Made by a program: the position numbers and the translations under genes
Notes under the pieces: model-generated
Seen by the model: the letters and a program-made list of their open reading frames with translations, nothing else
Database searches by the model: none
What the model was told of the DNA's origin: nothing
Origin: CAZLMG01 sp964560765
GTDB lineage: Bacteria; Bdellovibrionota_B; Oligoflexia; Oligoflexales; CAZLMG01
Length of the DNA stretch: 64,000 bases
Assembly: GCA_964560765.1 (NCBI GenBank)
Contig: CAZLMG010000005.1
Location: 1-64,000, forward strand
Reading direction: 5' to 3'
Shown here: positions 8,939 through 17,341 of the stretch, in pieces
Numbering within the stretch: the stretch's first letter is position 1
How the letters are laid out: each line of letters begins with the position of its first letter

Positions 8939-10625
8939 CTGTTCCACTAATTCTTACCAGGACTACAGGCTTCTTCACATAAAATGTGGCCAAGAATCGA
9001 CGTACGGCGATGCGAACCTCTTCCGCACAAGTTTCCTCTTCATCGCCTCGCAACGCATACCGCTTCGCCGCAGCGCAGGCAACGGCAACAATTTCCTGTC
9101 GAAAGGTTTTCTCGTCGTAGTCGTGCGGTAACGGCAGGCCAAATAAATCAAGAGTTACCGTCGTATCAATGAGTCGCCCGCTCCGATCAGCGACTCCAAA
9201 AATCGCGGCTAAACCATTTTCACCGATTCGCAAACGATCGCGCAGAACCGTGTGGGACATCGGAAGTCCCGACTCGCCATCCACATACAGTCGTTCGACC
9301 GGGAACTGGTGAACAGCATCCAATCGCTGATCCTGCAAAGCATACATAATCCCATTTTCCGCCGTCAAGCACTGCGATGGTCCACCTACACTCGCAGTCG
9401 TTGCATTCGCGAGCAGCTGTGTATAGGTTCCGTGCACAGCTAAAAATGCGTTTGGCTTTGCATGCTTTATCAACTCCAGCACGTCGGCACTATAGGCATG
9501 CCCACTCACATGAATATCGGGAGCTTGCCGCGTGGTGATGATCTTAGCACCTAAGCGCTGCAATTCGGCGATCATATGAAAGATTCGGCGCTCGCTGCCG
9601 GGAATGATGCGAGATGAGAAAACAACAGTGTCCCCCTCTTCAATCTTTATGTACTTGTGCTCGCCACGGGCGATTCGAGCCAGCGAAGATCTTGGCTCGG
9701 CCTGGCTACCGGTAACCAAAAAAATTACCCGATCGAGCTTTGATAGCCTGGGGTTCTCTTCCTCGATGACGTGATACTGGCTCATATCCAGAAGCCCGAA
9801 GTCAGCTGCCAACCCAGTGGTCCCGCGAATTCCAGCACCGGCCAGCACGACGGGGATCTGTTCTTGCTTCGCAACTTCCAAAATTGCCTGCAGCCGCCAA
9901 AGGTTCGAAGAAAATGTAGTGAAGAAAATTCGTCCCGGTGTTTTTTCTATGAGTGTTTGAAGTGCGTCTTTTGCGACCTGCTCTGGGGGACAATGACCTG
10001 GACGATCCGCATTTGTGCTGTCGCATACAACGACATCGACGCCGGCATCAGGAAGCTTCCAACGCGCCATATCGGTTGAGCCCTCGGGAGTGCCAAGGCC
10101 GTCAATCTTGAAGTCACCAGTGTGCAAAACGGTACCGGCCGGAGAGCGAATGTGGAGTGCACAACACATGGGGATGGAGTGGCTCACGGGCAGCCATTCA
10201 ACAGAAAAAGACTGAACTCCTACGACATCAAATGGTTGCACAACAGTTATGGGGTGGTCATCAAGGATTCCGTGTCGCTCAAAACGCGACGCGATCAAAC
10301 GCGCAGCCCAAGGCGTCGTGTAGATGGGGGCAGGATACTTAGATACAAGATGCGGGAGCGCGCCAATGTGGTCTTCGTGACCATGCGTGATCAAGTATGC
10401 ACGAATGGGCGCAAAGCGCTGGAAGATCCCCTCAACATCCGGGATGAGAGCGTCAACTCCAAGCTTTGCGTCCTCGGCAAACATGAGCCCCGCATCGACA
10501 ACAAAGGATGTCGAACCATAGCGATAGACCGTCAGGTTAAGTCCGAATTCACCACATCCACCGACGGGCAAAACCAGTAGTCTTGGATCACTCCCAGAGG
10601 AGATCTTAGCAAGTAAATCAGTCAT
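8931..10625 (-). CDS. rnj: ribonuclease J (metallo-beta-lactamase / beta-CASP)
   Basis: RNA-degrading enzyme with 5'-3' exonuclease and endonuclease activity in this family. The 564 residues show the metallo-beta-lactamase zinc motif (YLITHGHEDHIGALP), further ligands (VSHSIPM and HTGDFKIDG), the beta-CASP domain with TGSQAEPRSSLARIARGEH, and the late motif HVSGHAYSADVLELI with LAVHGTY. The C-terminal dimer domain follows. It starts 17 nt after the AgmX-domain gene and overlaps the nucleosidase-like gene downstream. Presence of RNase J is common in deltaproteobacteria-like lineages. Confidence 0.93.
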   Translation of the reverse strand: MTDLLAKISSGSDPRLLVLPVGGCGEFGLNLTVYRYGSTSFVVDAGLMFAEDAKLGVDALIPDVEGIFQRFAPIRAYLITHGHEDHIGALPHLVSKYPAPIYTTPWAARLIASRFERHGILDDHPITVVQPFDVVGVQSFSVEWLPVSHSIPMCCALHIRSPAGTVLHTGDFKIDGLGTPEGSTDMARWKLPDAGVDVVVCDSTNADRPGHCPPEQVAKDALQTLIEKTPGRIFFTTFSSNLWRLQAILEVAKQEQIPVVLAGAGIRGTTGLAADFGLLDMSQYHVIEEENPRLSKLDRVIFLVTGSQAEPRSSLARIARGEHKYIKIEEGDTVVFSSRIIPGSERRIFHMIAELQRLGAKIITTRQAPDIHVSGHAYSADVLELIKHAKPNAFLAVHGTYTQLLANATTASVGGPSQCLTAENGIMYALQDQRLDAVHQFPVERLYVDGESGLPMSHTVLRDRLRIGENGLAAIFGVADRSGRLIDTTVTLDLFGLPLPHDYDEKTFRQEIVAVACAAAKRYALRGDEEETCAEEVRIAVRRFLATFYVKKPVVLVRISGTDG

Positions 10626-10642
10626 TGAGCTGCCATCCTGGT

Positions 10643-12286
10643 TTAGCCTTGTCGCGGCTTGAAAGAGAAGGGGTAACGAATGAGGACGCTGCCGCGGCTA
10701 GGCCTGGGAAAGGACCAACTTGAGATTTTGTTCCGGAGACATTGAAGCATGACATCATCTTTGATGGTAGAGGTGAGCAGTTCGAGATCAGAAATACTTC
10801 CCCTGGAATCAATACGCCAAGACCATTCCACGGTTCCGGCAGTACCACTATTGCGGCGCAAAGCCAACTCGTAGCAAAGCTGCAAATCAAACTTGCCGCT
10901 CGAAATAACCTTCTCGACCAACTTCGGGTCGATTTCACCGACCAAGGGCTCCTTCACGCGGGATTTCTTTAGGGTATCAAGCTCTGCGGCCTGCAGTAAC
11001 TCCAATTTCCGATCTAAGGAAAAGAGCTCTCCATTATTGAGCAGGCTTACGAACGGAGACGTCGTTGCCAGTCGAACCGGACGATAATTCTTTGAATCAA
11101 GAGCTTGAATCGGGTCGCGTCGAGACTTATTCATCTCTCGCTGCCGGTATGCTCCCATCCTGGCTAGGTTCTCCGCATGGGCATACATTTCCCCCTCATC
11201 CGTTAGTAATCGGAATGGGCTAATCTTTGCCAGCTTTTCCTGGGCGGCATTATTATGCTTCGTGTTTCGGTAATCATTAAATGGGTAGTCGTCGTCTTTG
11301 CCGAACGCCTCCGAGATACTTTTGCGTGAGCCCATAAGGCGCTCGTGGGCTATCAGACGGGACTCGAGCTTATCAAGCGTTCGCAGAGTCGCTGTTGCAG
11401 CGCTCTCGCCAAGAACAGCCGGTATCGCAGCCACAGCCACGCCACTTCGCTGTAGCACCTGCCGCTCAAGACCCTCTTCTCTCTTACGAAACGCAGCAAG
11501 CCCATCAAAATAATCGGCAAAAGCTCGCTGATATCGGGCTGCGGTCGCCGGGAAAATCAATGCCTCATCGACCGATCCAAGTCCCAGATACATATTGTGA
11601 AGCGAGCGATAATAGTTCAACACAGAGGGTACGTACGCTGACCGATCCAGCGCAAACTGAAGAGCCTCTGGGGATGTTCGCAAAATATCCGGACTGATGA
11701 GCGCCAATTGATACGGCTCCGGTAGATCATCAAGCGTCTTCGGAGCGTCATGAACCACCAAGAACGAGCTAGCCGTCAGACCGACTAGCAAGAGAAGCGC
11801 AATACCAATTGCCGCGAGGAATGCTGAAATTTCCTGTGAACCTTGGAATAACGTCGACCCCAATGTTCCCCGATAGCGCGGATCGAGTGGGATTGCCTTG
11901 CTCGCAGCTTTTTTAAGCGGCGAAACCTTGATGAGAAAGGTCAAATCGCGAAAATTAATGGACCCATAGTCACCTGCCTTTAGCTCAAGTTCCTGTGACG
12001 TATGCTGACCCTGGTCTAAGTCAATAACCCTTCCGGATTGAGTAACGAAGCCAGTCATCTGTGGGGTAAGATAGAATGTTAAGTGCTGCCGCTCTACCGA
12101 AGCGAGCGTCATCGAATCTGCTAGTGGATATAGCGGCAAATGAAGATCGCCGCCATGTGGCGATAAGACGATGTTTCGGTGCTTGCCAAGTTGACGGTGG
12201 CACGAATCAACGGTCTGTCCATTCTGCAGGACTTCGATTTGCGCGAAATTGGCTTTGACCCCGACTTTGCTGACATTGCTAGCCAT
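10643..12286 (-). CDS. AgmX/PglI C-terminal domain protein with N-terminal FHA-like domain (GltG-like)
   Basis: 547 residues with four parts. An N-terminal cytoplasmic beta-rich domain (about 8-125) resembles a degenerate FHA domain. One transmembrane helix lies at about 153-176 (AAIGIALLLLVGLTASSFLVV). A long helical periplasmic region with a TPR-like tyrosine pattern follows. The C-terminal TonB-like AgmX/PglI domain (about 455-547) includes FDLQLCYELALRRN, GTVEWSWRIDSRG and the closing CLRNKISSWSFPRP. In Myxococcus this layout belongs to gliding-complex proteins that bridge the envelope to TolQ/TolR-type motors. Here it directly follows one ExbB-like and two ExbD-like genes. Motor function is inferred from architecture and neighbours. 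Confidence 0.78.
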   Translation of the reverse strand: MASNVSKVGVKANFAQIEVLQNGQTVDSCHRQLGKHRNIVLSPHGGDLHLPLYPLADSMTLASVERQHLTFYLTPQMTGFVTQSGRVIDLDQGQHTSQELELKAGDYGSINFRDLTFLIKVSPLKKAASKAIPLDPRYRGTLGSTLFQGSQEISAFLAAIGIALLLLVGLTASSFLVVHDAPKTLDDLPEPYQLALISPDILRTSPEALQFALDRSAYVPSVLNYYRSLHNMYLGLGSVDEALIFPATAARYQRAFADYFDGLAAFRKREEGLERQVLQRSGVAVAAIPAVLGESAATATLRTLDKLESRLIAHERLMGSRKSISEAFGKDDDYPFNDYRNTKHNNAAQEKLAKISPFRLLTDEGEMYAHAENLARMGAYRQREMNKSRRDPIQALDSKNYRPVRLATTSPFVSLLNNGELFSLDRKLELLQAAELDTLKKSRVKEPLVGEIDPKLVEKVISSGKFDLQLCYELALRRNSGTAGTVEWSWRIDSRGSISDLELLTSTIKDDVMLQCLRNKISSWSFPRPSRGSVLIRYPFSFKPRQG

Positions 12287-12305
12287 CTGGCGTCACCACC
12301 TGTGC

Positions 12306-12854
12306 CTAAAGATTCGATTCATGACGATCTGTGGGCGCTTGAGCGCTGGAGATGCGCGTTTCAAATCCATATTCAGTCACCCCAGCTTCAGCCATCGCGG
12401 CCAATAGAATCCGCAAGTGACTGAACGAAAGTCGCTGATCAACCGCCAGCAATACGCTTAGCTGAGTGTCTCGAACCATCATCCGTAGGGTAGCTCCGAG
12501 TGTTTCGCTTTGAATGCGCGTCTTCAAAAGGTCTCGAATCCGATGTACATCATCTTGAGAACGCGAATCGCGCCGAAAGTGAACCCTTTCATTGGAGCCC
12601 AACGACACGACAATATCGTCATCCTCGGGAAATATGTTTATCCAGATGCTTCCTGATGGAGCCTCCGAGGCGCTGAGCTCGATAACCGTCGACGTACCTT
12701 GCAGATGAGGGTTAATGCTCGGGAAGATATTGGCAATGAGGACGGGTGCCAGTAGAAAAGGAATGAGCGCAGGCAAAGGGAACCACGTTGGCGTCAAGCG
12801 AAGTCGCTCTGCTTTCTCAGTGATGGCGAGGCTGACCGATCTTGCAAGTGACAT
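12306..12854 (-). CDS. ExbD/TolR-family protein (second copy)
   Basis: 182 residues: a short basic N-terminus, one transmembrane helix (about 25-46), and a periplasmic domain ending with LSVLLAVDQRLSFSHLRI and AMAEAGVTEYGFET, the usual ExbD/TolR pattern of a D-x-x-x-x-y strand followed by an alpha helix and a final strand. The predicted membrane segment (FPLPALIPFLLAPVLIA) has no acidic residue, whereas canonical ExbD/TolR/MotB-type subunits need a membrane Asp for proton flow. The ATG overlaps the stop of the preceding ExbD gene in a TAATG junction, implying translational coupling. Confidence 0.72.
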   Translation of the reverse strand: MSLARSVSLAITEKAERLRLTPTWFPLPALIPFLLAPVLIANIFPSINPHLQGTSTVIELSASEAPSGSIWINIFPEDDDIVVSLGSNERVHFRRDSRSQDDVHRIRDLLKTRIQSETLGATLRMMVRDTQLSVLLAVDQRLSFSHLRILLAAMAEAGVTEYGFETRISSAQAPTDRHESNL

Positions 12855-13420
12855 TACATGAGCCCCGTGCCAAGTATTGTGTGACCAAAAAGTCGAGACT
12901 GATTCAATCCATGCAAAATCTGAATCACAATAGGAGCAGGCACTGCGCCATGCGTAATGAGCACTGCCACATCTGAGTTAATGGGCGACTTGCGCGAGGT
13001 CCTGTCTTTCAGCCATGTGTCGATTTTTGCTAAAGCTCGGCCCAGTTGTGGGGAACCCTGTTCATGCTTGATGCTGAATTTATTTCGGACGTCAAAGTAC
13101 TCTGTGGTGAAGGCGGCAAGGGTACCGAAGAAAATGGCCTCGGTAGTTACCAGAATAGCAACGGATTGATCCGTCAGTTCTGCTGAGTACGTCTGCTGAA
13201 AATTTCGGGGCGTTGGATCCTCGAGGTCATAATGCAAAACAGGAAATGAGGTTTTAACCACCCCAAAGCCACCATGATAAGACAAAAACGAACCTAGGCC
13301 AGCAACAACGGCCAGCACGGAGAGTATGGGAAGCCAAAGGGCTCCAGCGATGAGGGAATCGCTAGATAATCTCTTCTTCGTCTTTAATATCTTCGACTGA
13401 AGCGTCGCTGAAGGCATCAT
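12854..13420 (-). CDS. ExbD/TolR-family protein (first copy)
   Basis: About 188 residues from the ATG at 13420, chosen because GGAG sits 6 nt upstream. The longer frame to 13495 would overlap the ExbB-like gene by 134 nt; the chosen start overlaps it by 59 nt. After a basic N-terminus comes a membrane helix (LIAGALWLPILSVLAVVAGLG), then a periplasmic domain ending SDVAVLITHGAVPAPIVIQI and LNQSRLFGHTILG. The only acid near the membrane segment is an Asp at its cytoplasmic edge (LSSDSLIAG), not at the usual buried place. Pairing of two ExbD-like proteins with one ExbB-like protein recalls AglR/AglQ/AglS of Myxococcus. Confidence 0.68.
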   Translation of the reverse strand: MMPSATLQSKILKTKKRLSSDSLIAGALWLPILSVLAVVAGLGSFLSYHGGFGVVKTSFPVLHYDLEDPTPRNFQQTYSAELTDQSVAILVTTEAIFFGTLAAFTTEYFDVRNKFSIKHEQGSPQLGRALAKIDTWLKDRTSRKSPINSDVAVLITHGAVPAPIVIQILHGLNQSRLFGHTILGTGLM

Positions 13421-14234
13421 TTGCTTCTCCGGTGCTCGCAGTAGCGGCAGATGGCTGAGAATAATCTTCAGAAGAGTCAAAAGACTCAACGACATCAGCT
13501 GAGCCAGTCGCGCCGGTAGGCGCTGATGCGACGTAAGTCGCGAAAGCTTGTTGCGGCGCCACCAGATTTGTCACCACGGTAATGCCATGATGAAAGCGGT
13601 CCAGGAATCTTATGGCAAGGCCTCGCACGATGTGGTGTCCAACCAGCAGAATCAGGCAGCTGACAAGGCCGGCCGTTGTTGGGACGAGTGCCGATGAAAC
13701 AGACGCCGAAAGGGTGGCTTGCTTATCAGCGGTGTCTAGGACGCCGACGCTGCTAAAGGCCCTCCACAAGAAGTCCATAGTCCCCAACACTCCAATGAAC
13801 AGAGTCGCTGTCGCCGCTGCAGGAATAAGGGCCATACGCGCTTCGATGCGAGGAAGAAACTCCAGAGTCTCTTCCTCGAGAGTTGTGCGAACAGTTGTCG
13901 GATCGACTTCCGAAGCCTCGAGTGCTCGGAGCGTAATGGCCGGCAAGGAAGACCGGCGGGCCTTTTTACACAGACTCATCGCCCGATCCGTATCCTCTGC
14001 TTGAATCATTTTTTTCAAATTCTTGAGAAATTTCTTAAAGTCTAAGTTGTAGACAAATTGAAGAGTGATAATGCGCTCGATCACTATCGTGAGTCCAAGC
14101 CACGACAAGGCGCAAATCAGATAGAGATAGATGTCCCCGCTCTTAAGGCCAATGGCTAGTTGTCCCCACATTGCTAAAAACTCCTGCAAAAGCTGCGATT
14201 CAGAAGTCGAATGAAACTGGACCATTGTCCGCAC
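13362..14234 (-). CDS. MotA/TolQ/ExbB-family proton channel protein
   Basis: 290 residues with the three-helix TolQ layout: first helix about 36-58 (IYLYLICALSWLGLTIVIERI), a cytoplasmic loop with the usual charged helices, then helices two and three (ALIPAAATATLFIGVLGTMDF and ALVPTTAGLVSCLILLVGHH). The membrane threonine/proline-glycine positions of ExbB/TolQ are kept. An acidic, Ser-rich tail (about 235-290) is extra to the family and may be a docking region. The first gene of the motor cassette. Start is ambiguous between GTG 14234 (GGGA 4 nt upstream) and ATG 14225. Confidence 0.85.
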   Translation of the reverse strand: MRTMVQFHSTSESQLLQEFLAMWGQLAIGLKSGDIYLYLICALSWLGLTIVIERIITLQFVYNLDFKKFLKNLKKMIQAEDTDRAMSLCKKARRSSLPAITLRALEASEVDPTTVRTTLEEETLEFLPRIEARMALIPAAATATLFIGVLGTMDFLWRAFSSVGVLDTADKQATLSASVSSALVPTTAGLVSCLILLVGHHIVRGLAIRFLDRFHHGITVVTNLVAPQQAFATYVASAPTGATGSADVVESFDSSEDYSQPSAATASTGEANDAFSDASVEDIKDEEEII

Positions 14235-14390
14235 TCATTCCCAACTATTCTAACATTTTAGCGCATTTGCGTGGACGGGGAGGCTTTTTCAATTTGGTAC
14301 AGGGCTAATTGGCAGCTGTTTCGCTTTGGAAGTCGGGCAACTAGTACAAAAAATCAGATCTTGAGGCATTTTGATTTGAGAAGGCCTGAC

Positions 14391-15980
14391 CTACTCGGCC
14401 TTCTTAGTGGGCGAGCTGGTGACTCGCCCAGAATTTTTCGCATCATCATCGTCGTCCTTACTATTCGGCAAGGCGTCTATCTGATTCTGAGTGTCAGTTT
14501 TCTGAGAGAGCGTTCCACGTTCGTGGGCGCGGATGAATCCCTTAAAAACTTCGGGATCAAAGAGCTCTCGCTCCTCGTGCAGCTTCTCAATCGCATCGGA
14601 CTGATCTAAGAATCCAGAATAAGATCTACCTGAAACCATCGCGTCGAAAACGTCGGCTAATGCAACGATTCTGGCGAAGAATGGTATGTCTTCGCCGACA
14701 AGGCCATCAGGGTAACCAGTTCCATCCCACTTTTCATGATGGTGCTTCACCCCCGAATGGAAGCGCTTTGCGTTTGGTACATGCTTGATGATTTCAGCGC
14801 CAATGGAGGGATGCAGTTTCATTTCGTCATATTCCTCGGCAGTGAGGAGGGCGGCCTTTTTAAGAACATTGTCGGGGATGCCGATTTTGCCAACGTCATG
14901 GCACAGGGCGCTAACCATGAGGAGTCGTTTGGTTTCGCGAGGAAGTCGCATCTCGTCTGCGATCACCATGCAGTACTTACTCACTCGTTCAGAGTGCCCA
15001 CGCGTATAAGTATCTTTGGCTTCTATCGTAGCGATCAAAGTTTCAATCATGCCAATCAACCAGCCGTCCAGCTCTTTGCGCAAAAGAAATGCTTCAAAGC
15101 TCGGGGCGCAGCGAGCAATGAACGCCTGGATCATTTCCAGTTCAATTTCCGGAAATGTCTGACGTGGATTATCACACTCCAAGTGCACCAGCATGGAGAC
15201 GCGTTCATCAAAAATCATCGGTAACACGGCTCGATTGCGGCCCTCTTGAGTTACATTCGGAGACTTGGCCTGTAGCAAGATTCCCTGCCGACGCTGTAAA
15301 ACGTCCTCAAAGGCTCTGTGACTCAGCACAAACTGCTTCTTTCTCTTGAAGTGACGAGCGGCCAGCGGGATGAGTTGTCGCTTGGTGTGGGACCATGCGA
15401 AGAAAGCTGCGCGCGAAGTGCTCGGGGCAAGTTTGCCGATCCCCTTGAGGAACGTATTTGCGGCTTCATCTAAGTCTGTCATGACAGTGATGTTGCCATG
15501 TTGGTCAAACACAGCTTTTACAGCTTTGAAGCTATCGGCAAGGTTACTACTCAGATGCTGTTGCGTTAATCGGATGGGCGTGAAGTCGGGAGATGGTTGG
15601 GAGCCATCGACGGCAATTGGACCGTCTAGGCCGAGCTGCTCCGCCACAACCATGTCAAAGTTCAGGATATCTCCCGGGAGCTGAATTTCTGAGTCAGATG
15701 TCACAAACATCAGCTCGCTACCACCGATAAGAATTCGATCGCCGTTCTGAATGATCGAATTCAGAACGCGATCACCATTGACGTAGCAGCCATTCCGGGA
15801 GTCAAGATCCTCGATTACGAAGATACGGCCTCGCTTCTTGATCCGGCAATGGAAGCGCGAGACTTCATCGTCGCCCAAGACAACTTCGTTGACAGGGTCC
15901 CTTCCGACGGTCACCGGAAAGTCCGTTAGTGGGATGCGTTTTCCCGCATCTGGGCCGCGCGCTACAAGAAAGAACGACAT
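14391..15980 (-). CDS. FHA - (GAF-like) - HD-GYP signalling protein
   Basis: 529 residues. An N-terminal FHA domain (about 1-95) has the phosphothreonine-reading residues in TVGRDPVNEVVLGDDEVSRFHC and DSRNGCYVNGD, given here as separate segments. A middle region of about 165-300 looks like a GAF sensory domain. A C-terminal HD-GYP domain (about 325-500) has HDVGKIGIPD, HPSIGAEI, HHHEKWDGTGYPDG and the ADVFDAM segment, all metal ligands kept. HD-GYP enzymes hydrolyse cyclic-di-GMP; FHA domains bind phosphothreonine proteins. It lies upstream of the motor cassette with a 156-nt gap, so control of that cassette by kinase and c-di-GMP signals is a reasonable inference. Confidence 0.9.
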   Translation of the reverse strand: MSFFLVARGPDAGKRIPLTDFPVTVGRDPVNEVVLGDDEVSRFHCRIKKRGRIFVIEDLDSRNGCYVNGDRVLNSIIQNGDRILIGGSELMFVTSDSEIQLPGDILNFDMVVAEQLGLDGPIAVDGSQPSPDFTPIRLTQQHLSSNLADSFKAVKAVFDQHGNITVMTDLDEAANTFLKGIGKLAPSTSRAAFFAWSHTKRQLIPLAARHFKRKKQFVLSHRAFEDVLQRRQGILLQAKSPNVTQEGRNRAVLPMIFDERVSMLVHLECDNPRQTFPEIELEMIQAFIARCAPSFEAFLLRKELDGWLIGMIETLIATIEAKDTYTRGHSERVSKYCMVIADEMRLPRETKRLLMVSALCHDVGKIGIPDNVLKKAALLTAEEYDEMKLHPSIGAEIIKHVPNAKRFHSGVKHHHEKWDGTGYPDGLVGEDIPFFARIVALADVFDAMVSGRSYSGFLDQSDAIEKLHEERELFDPEVFKGFIRAHERGTLSQKTDTQNQIDALPNSKDDDDDAKNSGRVTSSPTKKAE

Positions 15981-16128
15981 GAGCGATGCACCACGAAATT
16001 CATAAGGTTATCGACAGGAGAGTGTTCGGTCTTTGCTCCTGAAACTTGACGACCGACCGGCGTTTCTAAAGGTTGACTGCTTGGCGCCGATACCACTGAC
16101 GTGGAACTATAGTTAACTCGGGTGGGAT

Positions 16129-16590
16129 ATGCAGGACCTGCTTCGACAATATATCGCTGTATCAGTCATCGCGCTGGCGCTGAGCGCGTACGGGCATGCT
16201 GATGTTAGTTCCGGTAAATTTCCCAATAAGGGCCAACGGATCTATGTGGTAAATAGGGACGAGCCGGCGGCACTGGTGGTTATCAAAACGAGCCTTTCCG
16301 AAGCTGAAACCTCCGCAAAGGCGACCCTCATGCGAGATCCTAACCTGCTGGGGGCCAGCTCAGCTAATGTGCGCCAAAAAGCGCCGGTGCAGCCCGCAAA
16401 GAGGGCAGTGGTAACGTCGCCCGCCAGCGCACTGACGTTCAATGCAGCCTCAGTCGTGGGTCGCAAAACCGAGCCCCGCGTGAATTTTCAGCTTGGTCGG
16501 TTGGAGGTGCCAAGGCTGGACGAGCCATTTCCGGCAGGATCCATTGAGACCACGTTGGATGGTTCCTTCACCCGAAGTTCGGAATTCTAG
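16129..16590 (+). CDS. secreted hypothetical protein
   Basis: 153 residues, not recognised. It has an N-terminal signal peptide: a short start, a hydrophobic core (YIAVSVIALALSAYG) and probable cleavage after HADV or just before. The mature part is low in hydrophobicity, rich in Ala, Val, Pro and Thr, with basic residues in the middle (QKAPVQPAKRAV) and no cysteine. It may be an intrinsically flexible periplasmic or secreted protein. GGTGGGA lies just ahead of the ATG. It is divergent from the FHA/HD-GYP gene and is followed by a short GC-rich hairpin. Confidence 0.6.
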   Translation: MQDLLRQYIAVSVIALALSAYGHADVSSGKFPNKGQRIYVVNRDEPAALVVIKTSLSEAETSAKATLMRDPNLLGASSANVRQKAPVQPAKRAVVTSPASALTFNAASVVGRKTEPRVNFQLGRLEVPRLDEPFPAGSIETTLDGSFTRSSEF

Positions 16591-16605
16591 CGGGGAATCC
16601 CCCGC
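16590..16605 (+). terminator. short GC-rich hairpin after the secreted protein gene
   Basis: A perfect 6-bp stem (GCGGGG and CCCCGC) with a 4-nt loop (AATC) starts at the last base of the stop codon of the preceding gene. There is no U-tract after it, so it is at best a weak or Rho-assisted terminator, or an RNA-protecting hairpin. Confidence 0.35.
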
Positions 16606-16762
16606 CGCAATGTTCCGTCCCCGGTCCGCAGCCGCCGCACTTGTGTTTTGTTGAATGAGAAAAGGATTAACAGAAATTTGACTGGCTGGTCAATTTAATA
16701 TCGCATCTGCGCGACAATTTCTGGCAAAGAATAATAATGTTTAGTAATAAATAAAAACATTT

Positions 16763-17341
16763 ATGAATTTTTTGTTAAAAGCCGACCAATCTTTCTTACT
16801 AATGATCAATCAAGGGATGGCCAATGGGGCACTCGATGGGATCATGCGCGCTATTTCGTCGAACACCTTATGGTCGGGACTGGGCATCGCCCTGGTCATT
16901 TTCAGTATTGCGACCAGGCGTCCGGCTTTGGTGCGTCTAGTTTTACTTCTAACGTGCGCTCTAGCGGTGACTGACTCACTTTCATACTTTGTCCTCAAGC
17001 CAGAATTTGGCCGAATTCGCCCGTGCCGGGAACTTGCAGGTATGGTGCGTTGGGTTGGGACTTGTGCTGGAATGTATGGTTTCCCATCCAATCATGCAGC
17101 TAATAGCATGGCGGTCGTCGGAGTGCTTTGGGGTCGTCATTATTTCAGATCTGCAACAGCCATGCTTTGGGCGGCACTGCTCGTAGGTCTCTCGCGAATA
17201 TACCTCGGCGTGCATTATCCAGCAGATGTGATATTTGGCTTTGCTGTGGGTGGCGCTATCAGCATAGCCGTGGTGTTGGTGGCGTCAAAATGGCTGCCTC
17301 AGAGAGATGAGCCAAAGTCGATTAAGAGACTTGGAGCGTAA
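16763..17341 (+). CDS. PAP2-family membrane phosphatase
   Basis: 192 residues with about five or six membrane helices. The three PAP2 phosphatase motifs are intact: KPEFGRIRPC (the KxxxxxxRP motif), GFPSNHAAN (PSGH-type motif, with Asn after Ser) and SRIYLGVHYPADV (the SRxxxxxHxxxD motif). Family members dephosphorylate lipid phosphates such as undecaprenyl pyrophosphate, phosphatidic acid or phosphatidylglycerol phosphate at the outer face of the inner membrane. There is no SD before the ATG; the leader is very AT-rich. Its 3' end overlaps the convergent M1-like gene by 43 nt. Confidence 0.88.
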   Translation: MNFLLKADQSFLLMINQGMANGALDGIMRAISSNTLWSGLGIALVIFSIATRRPALVRLVLLLTCALAVTDSLSYFVLKPEFGRIRPCRELAGMVRWVGTCAGMYGFPSNHAANSMAVVGVLWGRHYFRSATAMLWAALLVGLSRIYLGVHYPADVIFGFAVGGAISIAVVLVASKWLPQRDEPKSIKRLGA

